Of a stretch of 37,372 bases of DNA, positions 12,443 to 21,140 are shown one piece after another (the first letter of the stretch is position 1; every line of letters starts with the position of its first letter). The notes below the pieces were generated by a model that ran no database searches, was not told the DNA's origin, and saw only the letters and a list, made by a program, of their open reading frames with translations. The position numbers were made by a program, and so were the translations under genes. This DNA comes from Beroe ovata (lineage: Eukaryota > Ctenophora > Nuda > Beroida > Beroidae). The stretch is from assembly GCA_946803715.1 (NCBI GenBank), contig CAMPET010000018.1:554493-591864 (forward strand), in the 5' to 3' direction.

Positions 12443-13145
12443 GCAAAACCATGCTTGTGTGTGTAAGCGTAGGTTTATCTGAGACGTTGGCAATATTTCA
12501 AATATACAGAGTTTTAACTGACTCACGAACGCGGAATGCGAGGAGTCATTGACCCCCTCTCCAATGGTGATCTAACTCCACGGTGAATGATGATCATCGT
12601 GAGAGCATGGAGAGCTTGATAAATGTGAGCGAGGTCAACGCTCAATATCACTCCTCACTTAATAAAATCCACTACATTTCCTTCCCAAACTAGACCATTA
12701 TTAGTTCAATATCAACCTATCGATAATTTATACAAAACTCCTGATCATAGTAGTTTGATAAAAGGAATAATCGAGAGTGTACAATGCAAGCTGAATTATG
12801 TGCTAGTAGCATAGTAGTACTAAGCTAATGTGTGTGTATTTCACAAGTAGGGTCCAAGTGTAATCTACAATGACCAGCAACCTATCGATAGAGACGATTT
12901 GGGTATGATTGTAGGCAACAGACGTAAATTATTGATCACATTCGTCATTCAATGTGAAATAGATTTATCAATCGGTGTAAGTTGTGCAACTCCGAATCGT
13001 AATTTCAATCATTAAGAATGATGTAACAATAATGGTGAAATGTGAACAGTGAATTCTCAATACAGGCACACAGTACATACACACACACAGTACACACACA
13101 TACACACAAACACCCACCAACACACACAAACACACACATACAAAC

Positions 13146-13178
<33 letters not shown>

Positions 13179-15027
13179 TACCCAGAAACATCGAAAAACA
13201 CGCTTACCTGAGGACACAGGTTTCTTGGGAGCAGTGTTCATGTTATGAGGGACTTTGGCTGTTTTCATCAGACCCTTGATGTCCACCTTGTCCTTGATTG
13301 CATTCTTCTTCGTGTCGTCCCGCTTAGCGTGTTTGATTATTGGTTGTCCCGCACCACCTGATCGTTTAGAGATGGATCTTCAACAAAGTGAACAGTGAAC
13401 ATGGTTTAATCAATCTTCAACCTCGTAAGTATTAAACACAGCATATGATATTTTGAAGAATTAGGATTAAAATGAGAGAAGTATGTTCATTCCACTGTTT
13501 AGTGTTTATCCCTTTGCCAACTTACCTTTAGTTGACGTAGGACCGGGGGTATAGGACTTCCTGTTTTGGTTACTACTGGTCACGATATCGGTATGGGCAG
13601 CGCCCCCAGACGGGATGGCGCCCATGGAAACCGGCCGTTTCAGACGTGGAGTGGTACTGCGTGGTCTCGGTATAGCCCTCTCCTCCGCTCCATTGTTGGG
13701 AGATGTGAGATTCTGTACAGACCTGGGAGTGTTTGTGTGTGTGTGTGTGTGTGTGTGTCTGGATACAGCTACTCAGGTATGGAGGAGATGGAGGGGGTTT
13801 GGTATCAGGAAAAAGAGGGGTTTCTGGGCGAGGGGTCCTTATTCGGTAACAGTATGGAATACCTAACTTCTAGAATACCAATTGTCGCGAATATTGTCGC
13901 GTATTCGCTATATTGTTGGGTATTCGCTACTTGGGTTTTCCGTGCATGGTGACTTGAATACCCAACTCATAACTGCGGGTCTCCCACAGAAGATAAATTT
14001 CTGCCTATTAAATGATTGACAACCTTGAGCTAGATGAGTTGATACATCAGTTCTGAGTTAGAGGAATGATTTGCTGCCTCTCAATAAGTATCATAAGGCC
14101 TGTATACCTCACACTGCACAGCAATAATGGTTAATCTCCACAAACTCCTAAACTCGTTATGCTCTAATGACTGCTTGTCATTGATCTAATTAAATGATGA
14201 TTAACGTTAACTTCGTCATGATCTCTCGCGATACCACAGAATGGAGCTATCTCGCAGTGCGTGTCTGTGTCTGTGTGTGTCTGTGTCTGTGTGTCGTGAC
14301 ATATGGATATTGGATGTATCTTGTGGTTACTGTGTATGAAACATATTTTATTGAGGTACTATAAATAGGACATTCCTTCCCGGCCGATACAAAATATATA
14401 TATACAGTAAAAAAGCTGTTTAAAATTTATCACTTAACTAATTTATCGTCAAATTCCATGCGAACAAACATTTCGACGACTAAGAAGTTGCAATACGTTG
14501 TTATCCCACACTTCAGTAAGGCAATATGTCGGAGCTAAAGATCGGGTATCCATGATTACTGCAGAATTCACAGTACACACACACACACACAGAATAGACA
14601 GTACAGACATACTGCACACAGACACAGACACACACACAAACACACACACACACACACACACACACAAATGGAAGTTCGCAAGTTACACATACCCTGATCT
14701 AGGAGGGGCATCCTTGATGTCAAGACTGAGCGACGATCGGGATCTGATCGTGGATCCGAACGCTTCTGATCGTCGGGGAGTTGCTCGAATTCTCTCTCGG
14801 AGCTGAAGTAACGGATGTGGTGAGTTTACGATAACTTTGCAGCGGAATAAATAAATATCTAGCGATTCATCATTGATGTTGTTGACATAAGTGATTAGTG
14901 AGTATTCTTCAATAAACATAATATCAATAGCGGGATAGGTTGCTAGCAACATACAGGAGCAACACCCGACCTGTGGTATACGAGACGGTCTGAGACGTGG
15001 TGGGATCACTGTCTTATCTTCAGCCAT
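8515..15027 (-). CDS. MAP7-domain-containing microtubule-associated protein
   Basis: Ten exons in minus-strand order: 15027-14971, 14802-14693, 13722-13526, 13357-13208, 10579-10403, 10306-10123, 10044-9834, 9276-9223, 9110-8700 and 8589-8515. All junctions are GT-AG and phase-consistent, giving about 541 residues. Residues 1-230 are basic and Ser/Pro/Arg-rich and look disordered, as in microtubule-binding linkers. Residues 231-380 are an almost pure Glu/Arg/Lys/Gln helix (RKEEEERRLEEERRLEEER, then many QQQ) ending in RQKKLDAILKKSS. This resembles the end of the MAP7 domain, where vertebrate proteins read RKKRLEEIMKRTRK. The rest is acidic and ends at TAG 8515. MAP7 proteins bind microtubules and recruit kinesin-1. 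Charged coiled coils are easily over-matched, so the family call is moderate. The 397-base run of N lies in the intron 13207-10580 and could hide another exon. The two exons at 18.1-18.9 kb might be its 5' part. Confidence 0.65.
11899..12295. other. assembly gap (397 N) flanked by TG repeats
   Basis: The run of N has (TG)n on both sides in the same orientation, so it probably sits inside or between microsatellites. It lies in an intron of the MAP7-like gene. The long X-filled ORFs across it are not real. Confidence 0.95.
12397..12439. repeat. (AC)n microsatellite
   Basis: About 20 uninterrupted AC units, 100 bases beyond the gap and in the opposite phase (AC rather than TG) to the repeats bordering it. 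Confidence 0.95.
13070..13185. repeat. CA-rich microsatellite just inside a MAP7-like intron
   Basis: On the minus strand this reads as a (TG)n-rich tract beginning about 27 bases after the GTAAGC donor at 13207. It is interrupted by TGTT and TGTA variants. Confidence 0.9.
13731..13758. repeat. (TG)n microsatellite next to a 3' splice site
   Basis: On the minus strand this is a CA repeat ending about 10 bases before the CTCCCAG acceptor of the exon that starts at 13722. Confidence 0.9.
14574..14666. repeat. CA-rich microsatellite next to a 5' splice site
   Basis: On the minus strand an uninterrupted TG tract starts about 27 bases after the GTATGT donor of the exon ending at 14693. A second interrupted block continues to about 14574. 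Confidence 0.9.
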
Positions 15028-16036
15028 GAGAAATACCCTCACATTTCCACTACACACAATAACATGAACACGATTACTGTTGCGAACATCTCGAAATTGA
15101 ACAAAACATCTCCGAGACGTAATAAGAAATGTTGCTAAGAAGCAATGATACAAGTTGCTGATGAGCGATGTTGGCGAGGAGTAATGCTGTAAAGTTGTAA
15201 CATTCTGGAGATCATCAACGAGCAACAACTCACGCTCAAACACATTCTACACGTCTATTAACAGAGATGTCGTAACTAAACAACAATAAGTGCAGATAGG
15301 AGACACATGTTGAAAACTGATAAACAGAGGGTTGACGTAAACCTCATGACATATCTGACATATCTATACTAAAGTAGTACACACTATGAACAAAATGAAC
15401 TAAGAAAGTGGGCACTGCCGTAGTACCTACACGAGTGTTAAATTATGAGAACTGTTATCAACTTAGTCAACATATATTCCCCACGGTATGGCTTGAGTAT
15501 CATACAACAGATGGATACAACGTGGAATTTGTAGCAGTACGAATTCCAATACCACGTGTTCTAACGGACGGACAAACGTTAAAGTGTCAGGTCAACGATT
15601 AATAGTAGGCCATTGGTCATCGCAAGAAGAAGGTCAAAGAGAAGGATATGTATCTATCGATTGATATATCGTCTTCATTAATAGCTCGATCGGTAGTAAC
15701 ATGAAATGGTTGGAACTACCATGTGACCATCTGTTTGACATCAGATAACAACGTCAGCAATCTATGCGCGTATAGAACAAGGAAGTAGGAACTATAGGAC
15801 TGGAGGAAATGCCCGATAGATGAGCACATGCTGACATTGTACGTTGGTTAACAACAACAGATGTAGCGGCCAATGTTTCAAATAATCGGTAGTATCGAGT
15901 ACAAGAGCAAGGGAGTTGGTACAATTATGCAGCAATAATGAGATAAATTAGTAACGGAAATAGTTACACAAGATGCAGCGGTTACGGTAACTATGAAGTA
16001 TGTATGGTGCAATCGGTGTCGTGGTTAAACGAGAAT

Positions 16037-16172
16037 ACACGTTGCTACGGACTACACGTTGCTACGGAATACACGTTGCTACGGACTACACGTTGCTACG
16101 GACTACACGTTGCTACGGACTACACGTTGCTACGGACTACACGTTGCTACGGACTACACGTTGCTACGGATT
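16037..16172. repeat. 17-bp tandem repeat, 8 copies
   Basis: Eight head-to-tail copies of ACACGTTGCTACGGACT. Only copies 2 and 8 differ, at the last two or three bases. Each copy carries GTTGCTA. The array lies about 1 kb upstream of the MAP7-like start codon. Confidence 0.95.
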
Positions 16173-16728
16173 AATGGAGCAATGGAGACAAAATGTAGAA
16201 ATAGATGCACCGTTAGTGTACACGATGTAGGTATAGACGTATAGTGTGGCATCTCTACCATAGAACCGCAGTGTTCCGTACAGATCAGTCTGTTGGCACA
16301 GAAGTTTTATACCGCCTCAACAAGATTTGTTCTGTATTCCGGTAGGATATGACGTTTCAGACTGAATTCCTACTGCAAGAATGTTATCAGACAGGCACCT
16401 CAACAAGAAATCAGAACTAGGAAAACAATAATGGGCAGGAGATTCAAATTGAAGCAAAATTTCGAATACTCCTCCATAAATACAACATAATCAAGTTTAG
16501 AACGATTCAAATGACACGACATAACACAGAGCGCGGGAAACCATAACTTGGAGTCATGACACAAGAGTCATATCACCACAGAGCTCACACAACTCGTAGA
16601 GCTGTATTTTCCTGCCACCTGCGCACTTGCAGATCACTAGATACCTACATACTGTGCTGACTATGACATATAATGTGGAGGTACCCTTGTATCAGCTAAA
16701 ATCACCGTGAAATGTGTATCGATCAACA

Positions 16729-16824
16729 ACTGATTATCACTTGGTAACAACGACTGATTATCAGTTGGTAACAACGACTGATAATCAGTTGGTAACAACG
16801 ACTGATAATCAGTTGGTAATTGGT
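16729..16824. repeat. 24-bp tandem repeat, 4 copies
   Basis: The unit combines the near-palindrome CTGATAATCAG (or CTGATTATCAG) with TTGGTAACAACG. The TTGGTAA anchor recurs at 16741, 16765, 16789 and 16813, an exact 24-base period. Confidence 0.95.
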
Positions 16825-17117
16825 GGTAGTAATGTTTTGATTGATTACGTCATAGAGAAAAAGGATAGGAAAAGTAAGCACGTCTAGGGACCGTAGTACA
16901 GTGACGCATGATTATGTCAGGTCTAAGAGAATACACCGTCTTTGAAAGTGGTATAACGCACAACCGAGTTATTGGCAGTTTCGGCAGTTTAACTGCTCGC
17001 AAAACTGGGGAGAACGGGCTGTAATGACACGATAATTTCCCGGTTCTATGATTGGAATTGTTAATTGCAGTGAACTTGATTGCATGCGACTGACGTTTGT
17101 CTGTGTAGTGTTTGTAT

Positions 17118-17210
17118 CTGTGTGTGTGTGTGTGTGTGTATGTGTGTGTATTTATGTATGTGTGTGTGTGTATGTGTACTGTGTGTGTACTGTGTGTATA
17201 CTGTGTGTGC
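17118..17210. repeat. TG-rich microsatellite
   Basis: Interrupted TG repeat with TATG and TACTG variants. It generates spurious Cys/Val and His/Thr ORFs on both strands. Confidence 0.9.
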
Positions 17211-18082
17211 GGCTGTAAAGTATAAGTGTGGATGCGTCTGCTCACAAACACTTGTCAAGTATGCGAGTGTATAATGTATGCTTGTTTGGTAGCATAAAAT
17301 AGCGTTATTATCTGCACACTCTAATATAGTCAATTTAAGGAGCTATTAGCTAAGTACATTCTGTACAGACGGTCAGGCACAATCATGTATATATCAGAAT
17401 TCAGAATCAAGCGTACGCATAGACCGTCAAACAGAAAACAACAGAAGAAGGCCAAAAATGTGATGACATTTCAAATTTGAACGTCTTATTTCTTATTTCG
17501 TTTTATGCTCGGCATTTCCGAGTTCTGTGTTTGTAAGGTATACCGACAAAAAAGTACAAATCTATTAGTTTCGTGCCAGAATCTTTACGCTTTCCTTGAT
17601 TTGTCACTGCCTGTATTTTGGTTTATAAATCATTTATGCGCTCCATATTAATGAAGGGTGGTACAATACAATGGTACAAAAAACCTGTAGTTGGTATCGG
17701 AGCATTCATTATACCGAATATGGTAAGTACAGATTGCTCCAGTACTATGGGGCTAACTGTGTTGTAGCCAGCGATGGAAATATCCGAAATGACGATAAAA
17801 TTTTGCGACACTAACAACCAGAATGCCAATAACAATACATCGAACAAGACTATAGAGCAGTCATATACTAGGGACAAACAGAGGACATGTAACCAACAGG
17901 CAACATCAGAGTTATAATGTGTATCATAATCTCAGGGAATTGATACATCTACTGGTGTTACCTTACACTGGCACAAACAATTCCTGATCATATTATCAGC
18001 TTGCAACACCAAATACATGGATTAGTTTGAGCAATGAGCATTGTTTGGACTTTGGAAGCACAGGTTTCACATTTCAACCTAC

Positions 18083-18862
18083 CCTCTGATCTGCTGCTTC
18101 ATGCTTCTTCAAGATTGCAATTCGCTTTCTTTCCATTTCCTCCTCCTGTTTCTTCCTCCTCTCCTCTTGTGCTTGCTTCTTCTCCGCTTCCCGCTGTTTG
18201 AACAGGGACAAGTGTCTTCGGTGATTCTCGGGAGAAAATACTTTCTTCCCCACTCTTGGTGAGCTTGCTGTAAGAAACAACCGGTTGTTGAAAGAATTTG
18301 GCAAAGTTAAATAAGTACACAACAAGTGTCAAGTATTTATGTTGATGAATTAACTGCTATTCTTTCATACCAGTTCTTCGAGGCTTTGGACTTGGTGATG
18401 CACTTGTTGGACCTGGTGACGGTACAGAGGAGGTGACCACATTTTGCTGTTCTGGTGGGGCAAGCACTGACTCAAGAGAAACTGTTGCTATGTCCTCAGG
18501 AGTATCCTCAGGCATTTTCCCCAAGAGACATTCCTCATCATCAATAGGGTCAGAAGAATCTGGTATACCAATACTGCTTCCATCTTTTTGCTGAGTACTG
18601 CAAGGAAATATATTTTCAGTAGATAAATGATCAATTTTAAATGCTATATTACCAGATGTCACACAATAGACATGCATTGACCTTTCAATATCAATATCTT
18701 CCTGATTGGTATAGTCGAGTTTTTCTTCCTTAACAACACATGGTTCAGAATTGATTGTATCATCAATGATTTCCTTATGGTTCTCGTTAAGAATATCTTC
18801 TTGAGGTTGGAATTCATCCATGTTAATCTTTATGTCAGTCACATCTAAGCTCCCATTTTGTA
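18083..18862 (-). CDS. unidentified acidic plus coiled-coil protein, two internal exons (partial)
   Basis: Two exons joined in phase: 18862-18371 (acceptor CTTTTATAG, donor GTATGA) and 18267-18083 (acceptor CTTACAG, donor GTAGGT). The first encodes about 160 acidic residues with Ser/Pro-rich ends (VPSPGPTSASPSPKPRRT). The second switches to a basic patch (SPRVGKKVFSPENHRRHLSL) and then a charged helix (FKQREAEKKQAQEERRKKQE) ending HEAADQR. Neither start nor stop is present: the first exon opens with a split codon, although an internal ATG at 18821 could initiate. The helix resembles microtubule-binding coils of MAP7 or CAMSAP proteins, but low-complexity helices give poor family evidence. It may be the 5' part of the MAP7-like gene. 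However, its last exon ends in phase 0 and the next recognised exon (15027) has no phase-0 acceptor before its ATG, so a direct join is not supported. Confidence 0.5.
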
Positions 18863-19050
18863 CTATAAAAGGAGGCAGTGACTGGTGTAAATAGAGATAC
18901 AAACAAAGCAACTTTATTTTTCTTACTATAACTTTTATATAGGCAACAGTTGATCTGCAATACAAACATCTTATATGAGAAACTGTACCAAATGCTCAAA
19001 TGGGATATCATAAAAACTTCAACCTCATAAATATCAAAACAGATCGAACT

Positions 19051-19437
19051 TCATCTCTCAATGAACTCTAAAAGGTAAATAATGAGACGTCCATAAAAAT
19101 CTGTAAATTCAGTAAAGTTCAGTTCAATTTGATTTGTGATACAGCCAATTGCAAACTCTTGGATATTATTGGAATCCTGTGGATGAATTATGTCCTTGAC
19201 AACATTGCCAACCTTAATCTCACAAGTTTTGGCTGAAAATCCACCCTGAAATTGAATCCTTACACAATCAACTTTTCCAGTCTCATCAAATTTCAAACCA
19301 ATTTGTTGTGACTTTCCTTGATCACTATTCCAACATGTATCTGGGCATCCATCAAACATGAAATTTTTACCATATTCCCTGGTTTTCCGTTCAAGAGTAG
19401 AGCTTACTTTACAGCTGGCCACTCCCAACGTTTTCAT
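19051..19437 (-). CDS. NR2C2AP: NR2C2AP homologue (nuclear receptor 2C2-associated protein)
   Basis: One coding exon of 128 residues, ending at TGA 19053-19051. The human protein is 139 residues. It matches the family along its length: KVSSTLERKTREYGKNFMFD, then the signature TCWNSDQGKSQ, VRIQFQGGFSAKTCEI, and near the end FTDFYGRLIIYLLEF (human FFGRVVIYHL). The family has a galactose-binding/discoidin-like beta-sandwich. The human member (TRA16) binds the orphan receptor TR4/NR2C2 and represses it; whether that holds in this animal is unknown. The start ATG at 19437 follows a good acceptor (CTCCACCCAG about 15 bases upstream), so an upstream 5' UTR exon is likely. The stop is about 190 bases from the first exon of the coiled-coil gene on the same strand. 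Confidence 0.92.
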   Translation of the reverse strand: MKTLGVASCKVSSTLERKTREYGKNFMFDGCPDTCWNSDQGKSQQIGLKFDETGKVDCVRIQFQGGFSAKTCEIKVGNVVKDIIHPQDSNNIQEFAIGCITNQIELNFTEFTDFYGRLIIYLLEFIER

Positions 19438-19724
19438 CAGTAAGAGTTGCTGGGTGGAGAACAAGTAAGTAATTAGAAGGTAGAAATATACAAAATGATT
19501 AAATAGCTGTGAAGAGAGAATACATTCAAATTTATGGTATAGAACCATGTCAATGAAATTTATTCAAAAATCCCAGAGTTGAGAGTTAAACCACTAAAAA
19601 CGACACCTTTCTACTAAGGACAAAGGTAAACATTTACAATAGCCGACTGCTGAAAATAAAAGTACCTCAACAAGCACCATAAAAATCACCTCATCATCAA
19701 AGGCCTTCGATGAAGGCGCGCGCG

Positions 19725-19804
19725 CTTGCTAGCGGGATTTTATCCATGGCACGGGCGGAATATTAATTGCGCGCACTGACGGTAGGGCCGGGTAAAATCC
19801 TACA
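19725..19804. mobile_element. truncated copy of the MITE at 29983-30077
   Basis: Shares with the complete element CTTGCT, GGATTTTATCC, GCGCGCAC.GACGGTAGGG and the terminal GGTAAAATCCTACAA, in the same order and orientation. The left terminal inverted repeat is absent. It lies about 300 bases upstream of NR2C2AP in a GC-rich patch. Confidence 0.7.
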
Positions 19805-20057
19805 AAGTCTCGTCTGCAAGGTCGAGTCATACAGTGCAGCGCGCGGGAACAGTGAACACTGGAAGAACAGGCTTCCTCTACTTATAGTTATATATCGCAT
19901 TATCGTCAATGCCGCGCAATTGTTCCTTGGCCTTGTCTGCAGAATGTCAAATGTTACCTGACCTGAAAACTGAGAAACTGAGGTCGGATAAAATTAAAAT
20001 CTGACAAATTGTTCCCGCGCTGCGTGACCCAAATAAATACTCCGCGCGCGTCTCTTC

Positions 20058-20135
20058 CTACGACTTTTCAGTTCACTGAGTAGAACATGATCAACACTGA
20101 ACAGCAGAACAGGGGCGCGCAACGTGTGCACACGC
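20058..20135 (+). repeat. dispersed GC-rich repeat block, copy 1
   Basis: Begins CTACGACTTTTCAGTTCACT and ends near GTGTGCACACGC. The same block occurs inverted at 30261-30312. This copy carries an extra 24 bases after GTAGAAC. Confidence 0.8.
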
Positions 20136-20661
20136 GCAATTCAATTCAATTTCAATCAAGATTCGGATCGAGATCGCACTGCAGGGCCGAGCTGAGTAAT
20201 ATAAATATAATCCTACGATACGGATATGACATCATCGATAGGAAACTATAAGGTGCAAGATCAATGATCAAGAACCTTTAATTTGTCAGATAAAATCTGA
20301 CAAAATTTGATAGCATAGGCTACAACTACAAGTACAAGTACAACGAGAAATAAAATCATAAAGTCCTGATCCTACTCTGATCGGATCTCATATAAGTATT
20401 ACTATTAGTATTAGTTAGTCTTAGCTTTAGTCTTGATTAATAATTGATAAATCGTATCGCAGCTGGACTGCAGACATCCCTTCAATTTCATAATCAGATG
20501 AACAAATTTGAACTTACCAAAAATATCATACTAATACTATCTGGCTATCAATTTTGATTCATATAAGTACAACGATAATTAACCTATAAGTATAAAGTAT
20601 AATATATAAATTGTAGCATCAGTAAATTAGCAAAAATATCGTGGAAAACACGTTTCTCGGA
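20136..20661. other. AT-rich spacer
   Basis: AT-rich intergenic DNA with no supported coding segment or strong repeat. Confidence 0.4.
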
Positions 20662-20961
20662 TCAAAAGTAGAAAGATAATGACGTATAGTTATACTTATA
20701 CTCTGCACTGACTAAAAACACATTGAGATAGGTACTGAAATTGAAATGATACTCTAATGGTGAAATTGCTGACTCGGATGTTTCGACACGGCACGATTCC
20801 ACACTGTGAGTAGAAACATGATCATTAGTTAATTCAAACTCCAAAGTCTTATCTATGGAGGTGTATGGGCAAACATAGAAAAATACTGGACATCGATTTT
20901 CTATACTAATCCAATTCCAAGGATTGGCACAAGAGATGGGAGAGTCTGAACTGTGAATCAT
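20662..20961 (-). CDS. 99-codon ORF of unknown status
   Basis: Open minus-strand frame beginning ATG ATT CAC AGT downstream of the SPT stop codon. Its composition is protein-like: balanced, with Cys and aromatic residues, for example NPWNWISIENRCPVFFYVCP and a Tyr-rich end. It could be a terminal exon, since an acceptor-like GATTCACAG sits at the start, or a chance ORF in the SPT 3' UTR. No family is recognised and no partner exon was found. Confidence 0.22.
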   Translation of the reverse strand: MIHSSDSPISCANPWNWISIENRCPVFFYVCPYTSIDKTLEFELTNDHVSTHSVESCRVETSESAISPLEYHFNFSTYLNVFLVSAEYKYNYTSLSFYF

Positions 20962-21140
20962 CAGCGGTTACCCTACAGATGTAAGGCCCTCAACAGCGAT
21001 ATGGAACTGAGTATCAGCAGGTGGCAAGAGAGAACGGAGGGGTTTCGGCCCACCGTACATCTACATGATCAATTAATATTTGATCACGTACGAGTACGAC
21101 TGCACTGGTTGCTGCAACCATTTCAACATGATTGTCCCAC

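Larger units (their letters stand above)
15028..18082. other. region upstream of the MAP7-like gene, no supported exon
   Basis: No coding exon could be supported on either strand. The region holds two short tandem arrays (16037-16172 and 16729-16824) and a TG-rich tract at about 17118-17210. It may be the promoter region of the MAP7-like gene, or a long intron if the exons at 18.1-18.9 kb belong to the same transcript. Confidence 0.5.

Noticed and set aside
16000-16244. Repeat ORFs (TTRCYGLHVA)n
   Set aside because: Translation of the 17-bp minisatellite.
19767-19961. 64-codon plus-strand ORF upstream of NR2C2AP
   Set aside because: Begins inside the truncated MITE and has no domain or splice support.
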